From Chloroflexi bacterium RBG_13_46_14 (lineage in GTDB: Bacteria > Chloroflexota > Dehalococcoidia > Dehalococcoidales > UBA2162): DNA of 14,467 nucleotides. Below are positions 1 through 8,144 of this stretch, piece by piece. The stretch covers positions 1-14,467 of the forward strand of contig MGML01000128.1 of assembly GCA_001796415.1 (NCBI GenBank), read 5' to 3'. The notes beneath the pieces are model-generated. The model was not told the origin of the DNA, ran no database searches, and saw only the letters and a program-made list of their open reading frames with translations. How positions within the stretch are numbered: position 1 is the first letter of the stretch; every line of letters begins with the position of its first letter. The position numbers and the translations under genes are program-made.

Positions 1-137
1 ATATTTTCACAATTTGTATCGTGTCTTCTTTTTCTTGTTATCATACGCCTGACTGGCAAAGAATACTTTTTTCATAAATAGCCAGTTTCCCTAATCAATA
101 TACTGGAATATAAACTACGAATTTTACCTGCTGACGA

Positions 138-2630
138 TTACCTTCCCGTCATGTCTCCGGACAAATCGAATATCTCGATAACCGGCCGGTTCGGATTATT
201 GCCGATAAACCAGTAAAGGTAGTCATCGATAAAGTAGTAACTGAGTATCCCGCTACTGTAACTGTACTCGAAAAAGTCGTGAAAATCAGGCAGTGCTCCC
301 AGTTCCGATCGTTTCGGATTCGCCGGCTCGGAGATATCGATAACGATAAGATTGGTCGTCCTGTCAAAACCATCAGTTCTTTTGATGAGGGTGTATAACA
401 GGTCTCCGGAAATGTAGATCGGTCCTTGTATCCACTGATTTTTCAATTCCAGCGAACCAACCAGCTTAGGAGTGGCAGGGTCCGAGATATCCAGCACCAG
501 TATTTCGGAAGAACCGGCTTTGCCCGGCGAGTTTTCAGTATCCAGCCCGATGTAAGCGTAATCTCCAGAGAAGCCGATTTCGGCTACATGGCTGCTGAAC
601 GGGTACTCATTTATGATTTCAAGACTGGAAGGGTTTGATATGTCGATAGTATACAGTACATCTTTAACCTCTATATACAGATAACCGTTATGAAGACGTA
701 AAGCCATTACAGTATACGAAGCTAACGGTAAAATAGCTGTCTTTTCCGAATGAGCAGGATCGGAAAGGTCAAGAGTAACAATGTCATGGTTATCGACATT
801 AGCGAAAGCATATTTGCCTGAAATGACCATTTGATTTACTACCATCTCCGGCAGCCTTGCCAGTTCGACAGGTTGGGCCGGGTCCGAAACATCCAGTATC
901 CAGAGATAATCGGCGGTAGAAAGGTAAATGGTCGTTCCGTACAGAGTGCAGCAGTCCCTGAAATACTGGATATCATCGGGGACGCGCGTAAAAGAGACCC
1001 TCTCCGGTTCAAGCTTGTTCGTGATATCCAGTATAAGCAGCCCTGCCGGTGCCGGAGGATTCGAGCCCTGGGTGTTTACCGGAGCAAAAAGGTATTCTTT
1101 ACCATTAATCATGCCGGTCGTTCTTGCCCCGACATAGTGCGCTCCCGGTTCATCAATCCTGTATTCGCCGGAGGGCGTTAACTGCAGCGGAACCAGGTAC
1201 TGCGGTAATTCACCAGACAGCGTGCCGAGGGCGTCCGGCGTTGACAAGTGGAAGGTCTCCTCCGTCTTTTGCTCTGCGGTCTGATTTAAGTAACTTATCT
1301 CGATAAAAGTTTTTCTTATAGTCTCATCGACATCTTCCGGCCTGACGGTAGTAGCGTCGTACATAAAAGTAATACTGTATTTCAAAGATTCTGACGGTTC
1401 GAGAGTATACGGGCTGTCGGTTGTCTGTCCACTGTGCCAGCTATAGCCTATCATCGCGTATGTTTTAGTAAAGGGGTCGGTAGCTACCCTTATATCTGCC
1501 CCGGTCAACGTTTCTTTGCCGACATTGGTGAGAATGATATTGAAATCGATTTTCCGGTGTGACGGATCGCTATTATCGATTTCAGACTGAATATCGGCGC
1601 CGATATTCGGGACTAACGGCGCCGGACTTGTCCAGCCCGGCAGCAGTTCGCCGTTCGAATCCAGCGGCGCTTTGATCTCGACTGGCTGATTGAAGTCGTA
1701 GAACATTATATCCATGGTAAACCCGTAATCATCCGACGAAAATTCCCGTTTCATTTCTCGCAGAAGATAATCGTCTTTCCCAATCCATAAATCGAATACA
1801 AGCTCGTCATTCTCAAGCGCCCGCTGTCGTGCTTCCTCCAGCATTCTCTCTTTTACCTCGTCAGGAACCGTGCGACCGGTATTTTCCTGGTTCTCCCAGC
1901 TTTTTTCCAGTGCCTTTACCTCGTCGTAAAAGCCTCTGTAATGCAGACATAAGGTACCGTTGATAGTCTCTTTTGGAAGTCGCTTAACATCCTTCAAAGT
2001 ACCCATTACGTTTACTGCGTAATCCTCATCCAGCTTCAAGGCATATGCTCCGATGGTAACTCTCGAGCCTATACCAATGGACGTGTAATTCCTGTAGTAC
2101 TGCTGATCGCCGATATATATGCTTTCCAGGTCGGAATCATTATCGGTCTGTAGCACATGATACCGGTCAGGAGCGGTATACTCCATGTAAAGGTAATTCA
2201 CCGATGTTATTCCGTCCGCGTCTTCTTCCACTGTTTTAGCTGAAATCCGGTAGGATTGCAGGTTTTCAATCGCGGCTTGAGCTTTCGCCATTACGCTCTG
2301 GGTATTCGATATCGAGTTCCATGGCTGGAGTATCATAAGAAGTGCGAGCACCAGAATAAGAGGGACTGCTACGAACGCCGGTATCCTTAACTGTCGGAAG
2401 GCACCCGGTTTTCTCGTTTCTTTGATACCTGCCATTATCTTCTCTACAGCATCTACCGGTGGAGGTACCTCTTCAATTGATATCAGATGGTTCCGTATTT
2501 CTTTAAAGTAGTTAAGCTTCTTACGGCAGTCAGTGCAGCCCTGAATATGTTCTTCAACATATTTTCTCTGTTCGGGAGAGAGTTCATCATTAGCGTAAGC
2601 AGAAAGCATTTCATCATTATAATGTTTCAT
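138..2630 (-). CDS. Zinc-finger anti-sigma factor with extracytoplasmic LVIVD-repeat domain
   Basis: An 830-residue membrane protein that probably holds the adjacent ECF sigma factor inactive until an outside signal arrives. The N-terminus has the zf-HC2/ZAS pattern H28-x3-C32-x2-C35, which in this family binds zinc and contacts the sigma factor. A single hydrophobic segment follows at about residues 83-101. The outside part has three zones: about 110-315 resembles LolA/RseB-type lipid- or signal-sensing folds (weak call); about 340-470 looks like a beta-sandwich; about 490-825 holds roughly seven repeats of the LVIVD type, each with a core like 'LDISDPA.P'. LVIVD repeats are thought to form a beta-propeller. 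Most anti-sigma factors of this class are only 100-300 residues, so the outer domain is unusually large. The ATG has a strong AGGAGGGAG ribosome site and overlaps the end of the sigma gene by 14 bases, so the two are co-transcribed and probably coupled. The ligand is unknown. Confidence 0.88.
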   Translation of the reverse strand: MKHYNDEMLSAYANDELSPEQRKYVEEHIQGCTDCRKKLNYFKEIRNHLISIEEVPPPVDAVEKIMAGIKETRKPGAFRQLRIPAFVAVPLILVLALLMILQPWNSISNTQSVMAKAQAAIENLQSYRISAKTVEEDADGITSVNYLYMEYTAPDRYHVLQTDNDSDLESIYIGDQQYYRNYTSIGIGSRVTIGAYALKLDEDYAVNVMGTLKDVKRLPKETINGTLCLHYRGFYDEVKALEKSWENQENTGRTVPDEVKERMLEEARQRALENDELVFDLWIGKDDYLLREMKREFSSDDYGFTMDIMFYDFNQPVEIKAPLDSNGELLPGWTSPAPLVPNIGADIQSEIDNSDPSHRKIDFNIILTNVGKETLTGADIRVATDPFTKTYAMIGYSWHSGQTTDSPYTLEPSESLKYSITFMYDATTVRPEDVDETIRKTFIEISYLNQTAEQKTEETFHLSTPDALGTLSGELPQYLVPLQLTPSGEYRIDEPGAHYVGARTTGMINGKEYLFAPVNTQGSNPPAPAGLLILDITNKLEPERVSFTRVPDDIQYFRDCCTLYGTTIYLSTADYLWILDVSDPAQPVELARLPEMVVNQMVISGKYAFANVDNHDIVTLDLSDPAHSEKTAILPLASYTVMALRLHNGYLYIEVKDVLYTIDISNPSSLEIINEYPFSSHVAEIGFSGDYAYIGLDTENSPGKAGSSEILVLDISDPATPKLVGSLELKNQWIQGPIYISGDLLYTLIKRTDGFDRTTNLIVIDISEPANPKRSELGALPDFHDFFEYSYSSGILSYYFIDDYLYWFIGNNPNRPVIEIFDLSGDMTGR

Positions 2631-3162
2631 TTTCTACTCCCTCCTCGGAGTAATGTCTGCGGAACTCCAAGCTCCCCCGGGCTACTCTCTTACGTACCGC
2701 TTCTTTGGATATCCCGAGTGTTTCCGCTATTTCACGGTACTTAAAGCCCTCAACAAAATGGAGCACCAGACATACCCTGTTCTTATACGGCACTTTGAGC
2801 ATGGCTTCCTCAATAGCTATTGACCGGTTCATTTCCTCCATCCGGTTACCACCAGGAATATCATCTGCGTCGTTAGAAGAGAAATGGATAAAAGCGACCA
2901 GCTTTTTACGACGGTAATACTGACGGGCGTTATTTTCAGCAATTTTGTACAGCCATACTCTAAGTGAAAGCTCTGAGTCTGTCTTTATCATATTTTCATA
3001 TGCCCGGATAAAGGTATCCTGCACCAGGTCCCGGGTCAGTTCGTAGTCGCCGGTCAGGTGATAAAGGTAGCGGTGGATCGGTGCATGATAATGCTCAACA
3101 ATATAACTAAAGGCTTCGGTGTTACCGTCTCTAACAAGAGCTACCGCTGTGGCTTCATCCAA
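2617..3162 (-). CDS. ECF-type RNA polymerase sigma factor (sigma-70 family)
   Basis: A 181-residue extracytoplasmic-function sigma factor that would direct RNA polymerase to a small regulon and, as is usual for this class, perhaps to its own promoter. Region 2 spans about residues 17-85 and contains the core-binding/-10 signature 'DLVQDTFIRAYE'. Region 4 spans about 115-170, with a helix-turn-helix around 'REIAETLGISKEAVRKRV' for -35 recognition. The length and lack of regions 1 and 3 are typical of ECF factors. No ATG is available in frame. I choose the TTG at 3162-3160 because the AAGGGAG ribosome site lies seven bases before it; a TTG two codons upstream (3168) is possible but sits too close to that site. 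The gene is followed directly, with a 14-base overlap, by its zinc-finger anti-sigma factor, which supports a sigma/anti-sigma switch. The function is certain at family level; the regulon is not known. Confidence 0.93.
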   Translation of the reverse strand: MDEATAVALVRDGNTEAFSYIVEHYHAPIHRYLYHLTGDYELTRDLVQDTFIRAYENMIKTDSELSLRVWLYKIAENNARQYYRRKKLVAFIHFSSNDADDIPGGNRMEEMNRSIAIEEAMLKVPYKNRVCLVLHFVEGFKYREIAETLGISKEAVRKRVARGSLEFRRHYSEEGVENETL

Positions 3163-3356
3163 AAGCAAGACTCCCTTTTTGTCCTTTTTACTAGTTTCAA
3201 TGCGTCATAACTATAAAAGCGGACATTTTTTACTTTGTCATTATATAATGTTTCGTATTATCAGCATTCGTGTAAATGTTCTTCTCTTAAATAAGCTTTT
3301 TATCAACTGATTATCTGGAATTAATGAAGCATCGTCTCATCAGGTACTGTCTCCTT

Positions 3357-3386
3357 TTGATTATTCTGGAGTTATCCTAATATAAT
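3357..3386 (+). promoter_or_regulatory. Candidate sigma-70 promoter for the selenoprotein gene
   Basis: A TTGATT hexamer at 3357-3362 and a perfect TATAAT at 3381-3386 are separated by 18 bases, and transcription would start near 3393, about 30 bases before the ATG at 3421. This lies in the roughly 250-base divergent region between the sigma factor gene (leftward) and the selenoprotein gene (rightward). I see no other clear element there; a second TATAAT at 3244-3249 has no matching -35. Consensus match only, no experimental support. Confidence 0.45.
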
Positions 3387-3408
3387 TGCTACATACTCAA
3401 TGTTGTCT

Positions 3409-3417
3409 AAGGAGGAG
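3409..3417 (+). promoter_or_regulatory. Strong ribosome binding site that decides the selenoprotein start
   Basis: The purine tract AAGGAGGAG lies just before two consecutive ATG codons (3418 and 3421). Counting from the GGAGG core, the ATG at 3421 has a spacing of five bases. The further-upstream in-frame ATG at 3400 would put this site inside the gene, so it is rejected as the start. Confidence 0.7.
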
Positions 3418-3420
3418 ATG

Positions 3421-5196
3421 ATGGGAGAAAATGATAAGATGTACCGATTTTTAAATCCTGTCGGAATTCAGGAACCGGTAGAGCTTCATCCGCTGGCACC
3501 GCGGCTTAAGACGCTCGATGGTGCGAGGATTACGATGAGTGTCGGAGCCGGAGGAGAGCAGGGAATTCTTATTCCCCTGGTAAAGATGCTACCGGAAAAA
3601 TATCCGCAGGTAAAATGGAATATCAGTTATGCTGCCGCCCATGCGACGAAAGCGGGGAGTCTCGCTCTTACCGAAGAGGAGGTGAAGACCACGGATGCGC
3701 TTATCCGCGGTGTGGTATGGTGACACGGTGCTATCTGGGAGCAGTTGCCCCATTTGTCATCAATCGAAAAAGCCGGAATTCCCAGTGTATTCATCATTTT
3801 CGAAGACCAGGATGAATGCTGGAGACAGGCATGCAGGCTGAACGGCGTTCCCGATATGAGGCGTGTCTGGGGTTCACGTCATGTCCCCGGACCTGAGGAT
3901 GTCGAGTCATGGATCGACGACCTGCTGGACGAGCTGGTGCGACCTCTGACGGAAGAAGAGAAGAATCCACCAGAATGGGATATTAGTAACCCTCGATACA
4001 TCTTCGAAGGCACATTACTGGAAGCCCAGGAATTCTTCAAACAGGCCGAACATATACCTCAACTGTACAATAATGCCCCCATCTGCAAATACACTGACGG
4101 TCTTCCGGTCGTAGCGCCCACTGAAGAACTGGTGGAAAGGATGCTCAAGGGTACCAGCCATAAACCCGATGAGATAATTACCTATCATGCCGACCATCGA
4201 GCCGGAGACCGTATCGAACAGATGGGAAGCTCGGGCAAAAAGGGAGAACCCGTCTATTTCATGCCGATGCGCCGTAAGGCTACCGTTGAGAAGATAGCGA
4301 CTATCGGTGTGATGGCCGGATGTGAACCGGAGCACATGCCGCTTTTACTGGCTATAGCTGAAGCCGGAGGAGGTTGCGGCGACGGTCGGGGCGGTGACAT
4401 GTTCGTGGTCAGCGGTCCGTATGCAAGAGAAATCGATATGAACTTCGATACCAACGTACTTGGTCCGGGGAATCAGGCTAACAGGGCTATAGGTCGCGCT
4501 GCCGAGCTTATGTGGCGTAACCTTGGAGGAAATATTCCCAATGTGACCAACTGCGGTGTCTGGGGCTCAGGTCTCTTTAATTGTATCCCTGAAAATGACG
4601 ACGCTTTGCCGCCGGGCTGGGCCAGCCTGAGGGAAGAATACGATTTCGGGAAAGACGAGAGTTGTGTCTATAATCTTCGAATCCATCATTGCCGTACCCT
4701 GCAGAGAACGGAATTTATGCCCGGAGGATACCGGGAGTTCCAGAAGAGCGGCCACGGTGGTATCGGCAGGCGACTGGGCGTAAAGGGTATTCCCGGCCCA
4801 CACAACTGGATGGAATACTTCGTTGACAGCCTCTGGAAAAACTGGGAAGGCGGAAAGACATTTTTCATGCTGCCTGAAATGGCCCGCGACCTCCAGCTCT
4901 ATGGTTTCAAGACCAAGGACGAGGTTTATGAATGGCTGTACAAGAAGAGCTTCATGACTCTGAAAGAGTACCGCACTCACCAGAGACCCGATGTCACGAC
5001 CAATGCATGGAAGGGTATCGAGCCTACTTCCGGGAAACCATGGAAAGAACTGGACGAGGATTATATGGTACCGGCGGTAGCGGACCCATTCGAGAACTGT
5101 ATTATCGTTACCGGCGGTGGAGAAGAAGTGGGACTATGGACCGATGGCCGGAGCGCCAGGTCCAATCCCGCATACAGTATAGATGCCTGGCGTTAA
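3421..5196 (+). CDS. UGSC-like selenoprotein, two-domain, with in-frame UGA (Sec) at codon 101
   Basis: Read through the TGA at 3721-3723, this is a single 591-residue protein. Residues 1 to about 170 look like the UGSC domain, a family named for a conserved Sec/Cys-Gly-Ser-Cys motif. The segment 'RGVVW-Sec-HGAIWEQ' followed by 'IEKAGIPSVFII' aligns, from my memory of the family, with the usual 'G-U/C-G-S-C ... LEKRGIP' stretch without gaps, placing the TGA on the Sec/Cys position. The rest (about 180-591) resembles the larger domain often fused to UGSC; it has 'APTEELVERMLKG' near its start, then a Gly/Cys-rich stretch 'EAGGGCGDGRGGD' and 'LGPGNQANRAIGRA'. The reaction is unknown; a redox or substrate-thiol role for Sec is inference. 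The protein is probably cytoplasmic, as I see no signal peptide or membrane segment. The start is the ATG at 3421, behind AAGGAGGAG. Conventional gene calling would split it at the TGA into a short and a long piece in the same frame. Alternative explanation: a TGG-to-TGA nonsense mutation or sequencing error. Confidence 0.8.
3721..3759 (+). promoter_or_regulatory. Bacterial SECIS-like hairpin at the Sec UGA
   Basis: Starting at the UGA, bases 1-5 (UGACA) can pair with bases 35-39 (UGUCA). Above an internal loop, UGGG-A-GC (bases 16-22) pairs with GCCCCA (27-32), leaving one bulged A and a four-base apical loop AGUU (23-26). The E. coli fdhF element, as I recall it, also begins UGACACGG, has one bulged base on the 5' side of the upper stem and a four-base loop with GU at its second and third positions, at bases 23-24; here the GU falls at 24-25. 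Such hairpins bind SelB to insert selenocysteine. The bulge is A rather than U, so the match is architectural, not exact. Confidence 0.7.
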
Positions 5197-5220
5197 TCAA
5201 ATAGTAGTGCATATCAAATT

Positions 5221-5246
5221 ATCGGCCATGAGTACTCATGACCGAT
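5221..5246. repeat. 26-bp near-perfect palindrome upstream of the copper ATPase operon
   Basis: The arms ATCGGCCATGAGT and ACTCATGACCGAT are reverse complements except for one pair (C opposite A). It starts 25 bases after the selenoprotein stop and ends 60 bases before the chosen ATPase start. It could be an operator for a dimeric regulator of the copper operon, or form an RNA hairpin ending the selenoprotein transcript; there is no good T-run after it, so a classical intrinsic terminator is less likely. Confidence 0.6.
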
Positions 5247-5306
5247 AGACTTATTGATCGAAGCAAGAAAGATGGAAAAGGTATCGATTTACAGAGGAGG
5301 AGGGGA

Positions 5307-7466
5307 ATGATGGATGAAACTATGCAACACTCGCATGGTAACCGGACCGGCGAGTATGATACGGACCCGCCCGAACACGAGCACATGGATCATGAAATGA
5401 AACATGACAAGGGATCCATGCATGATATGAGTGCTAAGCACGATATGGGTTCACAAGATAAGGATAGTCATGCAGGACACGAAGGGATGGGCGACCACAG
5501 CGGACATGGCAATCATCACGCGACAATGGTAGCCGATTTTAAAAAACGCTTCTGGATATCACTCATTATCAGTATTCCGGTATTGCTCCTTTCTCCATTA
5601 ATACAGCGATTTCTTGGTATTGAAGGAGCTATTACTTTTCCGGGTAATGAATATGTTTTATTCGGATTGTCTTCAGTTATCTTCTTCTATGGAGGGTATC
5701 CTTTCCTTAAAGGTTTTTTCGATGAAGTAAAATCTAAGTCACCCGGAATGATGACGCTTATAGCCCTGGCGATTACCGTGGCTTATGTATACAGCAGTGC
5801 TGTTGTATTTGGACTGAGTGGAAATGTATTTTTCTGGGAACTGGCTACCCTCATCGATATCATGTTGCTGGGGCACTGGCTGGAGATGCGATCCATTATG
5901 GCAGCTTCATCTGCGCTCGAAGAACTGGCGAGATTAATGCCTTCAGAAGCACATAAGATAATGCCGGATGGGCAAATTATGGAGTTACCTCTGAATGAAT
6001 TGCAGGTCGGTGATACTGTTTTGGTGAAACCAGGGGAAAAGATCCCGGTAGATGGGAAAGTTATTGATGGGGAAACATCAGTGAACGAAGCAATGCTGAC
6101 TGGTGAATCTCTGCCGGTACAAAAGCACCAGGATGATACAGTCATAGGTGGTTCAGTTAATGGAGAAGGTTCTCTTCAAGTTGAAGTACAGAAGACAGGA
6201 CAGGATTCGTATCTTGCACAAATGACAGAACTGGTCCGACAGGCACAGGAAAGTAAGTCCAAAACGCAGAACCTTGCTGATCGTGCGGCGCTCTGGTTGA
6301 CCATAATAGCAATAGGCGCAGGGGTGATAACCCTGGTGGTATGGCTTACCGCTGCCGGAAAGGATTTTGTTTTTGCGCTCTCAAGGATGGTGACGGTGAT
6401 GGTTATCACATGCCCTCATGCTCTCGGCCTGGCTATACCTCTGGTGGTTTCCGTCTCAACTTCTATTTCTGCAAAAGCCGGCTTATTGATTCGAAACCGC
6501 GAAGGCTTTGAACAGGCCAGGAAGGTACAGGCGATTTTGTTCGATAAAACCGGGACTCTAACAAAAGGGGAGTTCGGGGTAACCGATACCATAATCCTGG
6601 ATAATACTCTGGATGAAAAAGAGCTGATCAAGTATGCAGCCTCTGTCGAAACACACTCCGAACATCCAATAGCAAAAGGGATCGTGGCTTTTTCAGAAGA
6701 TACCTGGCCTGTTGAAGAGTTCATGTCTATGCCCGGGAAAGGTGCTCAGGGCAGGGTAAATGGAAAAGACGTAAAGACGGTCAGTTCAGGATATCTTCAG
6801 GAGAGCAACATGGAAGCGGAGGACGATAGACTCGATAAGGTTTCTTCACAAGGGAAAACAGTTATATTTGTGATCATCGATGGAAAACTTACCGGCGCCA
6901 TCGCTTTAGCTGATATCATCCGGGAAGAGTCTAAAGAAACGATAGCCCGGCTGAAGGAAATGGGCATCCGGTGCATGATGATAACCGGGGATAACGAACC
7001 TGTTGCCAGATGGGTATCGGAGGAAACGGGACTGGATGAATATTTTGCCGGGATACTACCGGAAAAAAAGGCTGAAAAGATTAAAGAAGTCCAGGCTCGT
7101 GGACTGGTTGTGGCGATGACCGGTGACGGAGTAAATGACGCGCCTGCCCTGGCCCAGGCTGATGTCGGTATTGCGATAGGAGCCGGTACCGATGTTGCAG
7201 TCGCAACTGCAGACATTGTTCTGGTAAGGAGCAATCCTCTGGATGTTATTTCTATTATTAATTTGTCGCGGGCTACTTATAAAAAGATGATACAGAATTT
7301 AGCATGGGCTACGGGGTATAATGTGATAGCAATTCCGCTGGCCGCAGGAGCTGCTTACGGAGTGGGATTCATAATGGACCCGGCAGTTGGAGCAGCTTTG
7401 ATGGCTTTAAGCACAATTATTGTTGCCATCAATGCCAGGTTCCTGAAAATTGAGAAAGGCAGGTAA
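5307..7466 (+). CDS. copB: CopB-type (CPH) copper-translocating P1B ATPase with His/Met-rich N-terminus
   Basis: A 719-residue inner-membrane pump that uses ATP to move copper (or silver) out of the cytoplasm. The transmembrane metal site is C369-P370-H371, the CPH signature of the CopB/P1B-3 group (often Cu(II)), not the CPC of CopA. Other P-type ATPase landmarks are all intact: T265-G-E-S actuator loop, D413-KTGTLT phosphorylation site, H453-P454 in the nucleotide domain and G606-DGVNDAP hinge. About eight hydrophobic segments are visible. Instead of an HMA ferredoxin-like domain, the first ~70 residues are packed with His, Met and Asp (for example '[10 protein letters not shown]'), a known CopB feature thought to bind or sense metal. 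I choose the ATG at 5307 because AGGAGGAGGGG precedes it; an in-frame ATG at 5238 lies inside the palindrome and has no ribosome site. The stop codon overlaps the next gene's start by one base. Family assignment is firm; the exact metal is inferred. Confidence 0.92.
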   Translation: MMDETMQHSHGNRTGEYDTDPPEHEHMDHEMKHDKGSMHDMSAKHDMGSQDKDSHAGHEGMGDHSGHGNHHATMVADFKKRFWISLIISIPVLLLSPLIQRFLGIEGAITFPGNEYVLFGLSSVIFFYGGYPFLKGFFDEVKSKSPGMMTLIALAITVAYVYSSAVVFGLSGNVFFWELATLIDIMLLGHWLEMRSIMAASSALEELARLMPSEAHKIMPDGQIMELPLNELQVGDTVLVKPGEKIPVDGKVIDGETSVNEAMLTGESLPVQKHQDDTVIGGSVNGEGSLQVEVQKTGQDSYLAQMTELVRQAQESKSKTQNLADRAALWLTIIAIGAGVITLVVWLTAAGKDFVFALSRMVTVMVITCPHALGLAIPLVVSVSTSISAKAGLLIRNREGFEQARKVQAILFDKTGTLTKGEFGVTDTIILDNTLDEKELIKYAASVETHSEHPIAKGIVAFSEDTWPVEEFMSMPGKGAQGRVNGKDVKTVSSGYLQESNMEAEDDRLDKVSSQGKTVIFVIIDGKLTGAIALADIIREESKETIARLKEMGIRCMMITGDNEPVARWVSEETGLDEYFAGILPEKKAEKIKEVQARGLVVAMTGDGVNDAPALAQADVGIAIGAGTDVAVATADIVLVRSNPLDVISIINLSRATYKKMIQNLAWATGYNVIAIPLAAGAAYGVGFIMDPAVGAALMALSTIIVAINARFLKIEKGR

Positions 7467-7963
7467 TGGCTATGACTGGGAAAATGGTTAAGAACCGATA
7501 CCGGAATATTTGGATTATTATGGCTGTGCTGATAATAAGTGTCGGGTTGGTATCGGCCTGCAGTAGATCTTATGCGTCTAATGGAGAGAGGATATACTTC
7601 ACCGCTAGTAGTGATTCAGGAAATTACATTTCCTACACCGGCAGTATCAGGATGATGCATTCGATTACCTGCGCAAACTGTCATGGGGCTGATGGAAAGG
7701 GTGGTAGAGTGAACATGATGATGTGGAGTTTCGATGCTCCCGATATCACATGGGACCATCTTACCTCCGAAGAACATCAGGAAGAAGGAAATAGTGAAGA
7801 AGAACATGAAGAACATCCGCCCTATACTGAGGAAACGGTGAAACAGGCTATAACGGAAGGGATAAATCCGGCAGGAGAACCGCTGGATGAGGAAATGCCA
7901 CGCTGGAAAATGAGTCAACAGGATCTCGACGACCTGATCGAGTTTCTAAGAACTTTGAAATAG
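7466..7963 (+). CDS. Small monoheme c-type cytochrome lipoprotein
   Basis: A 165-residue envelope electron carrier. Residues 15-31 form a hydrophobic signal segment ending in 'LVSA-C32', a lipobox, so the mature protein is probably membrane-anchored by a lipidated cysteine. One heme-binding motif is visible, C69-A-N-C72-H73, followed by 'GADGKGG' as in class I cytochromes. M144 in 'MPRWKM' near the C-terminus is the likely sixth heme ligand, and the final helix ('DLDDLIEFLRTLK') is typical. Between them is an odd acidic, His-containing loop at about residues 98-118 that could bind metal (inference). The start ATG shares its first base with the TAA of the copper ATPase gene, giving translational coupling. 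The pairing suggests a joint role in envelope copper handling or respiration, but the direct partner is not visible. Confidence 0.87.
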   Translation: MAMTGKMVKNRYRNIWIIMAVLIISVGLVSACSRSYASNGERIYFTASSDSGNYISYTGSIRMMHSITCANCHGADGKGGRVNMMMWSFDAPDITWDHLTSEEHQEEGNSEEEHEEHPPYTEETVKQAITEGINPAGEPLDEEMPRWKMSQQDLDDLIEFLRTLK

Positions 7964-8144
7964 CGAAAACCTGTTCCTATTATTTTGGTGTTAGTCCTAT
8001 TAACTCATCTGAGTAAAATCTCCTGAATTTCAGGTAGACGCGTTAAAGACTCATCCCCAAGAAGTTACCTGCGAATGAGGTATCGCTTCCATTAATCAAT
8101 CCTGTAAAATACATGAAAAATAATAGATATTGAAGGAGAAGAAA

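Noticed and set aside
52..86. Inverted repeat ACTGGC/GCCAGT downstream of the anti-sigma gene, as a terminator
   Set aside because: Only six pairs with a 23-base loop and no clean T-run on the minus-strand transcript.
3745..5196. A separate gene starting at the TTG at 3745, downstream of the TGA
   Set aside because: It is in the same frame as the upstream piece, lacks a well-spaced ribosome site, and its start lies inside the SECIS-like hairpin loop; reading through the TGA explains both parts better.
5238..5306. An extra 23 N-terminal residues on the copper ATPase from the ATG at 5238
   Set aside because: That ATG is within the palindrome without a ribosome site, while AGGAGGAGGGG sits just before the ATG at 5307.
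8003..8034. Two small palindromes (ACTCA-TC-TGAGT and CCTGAA-T-TTCAGG) between the cytochrome and crotonase genes
   Set aside because: Both are short and have no T-run or promoter context that would give them a role.
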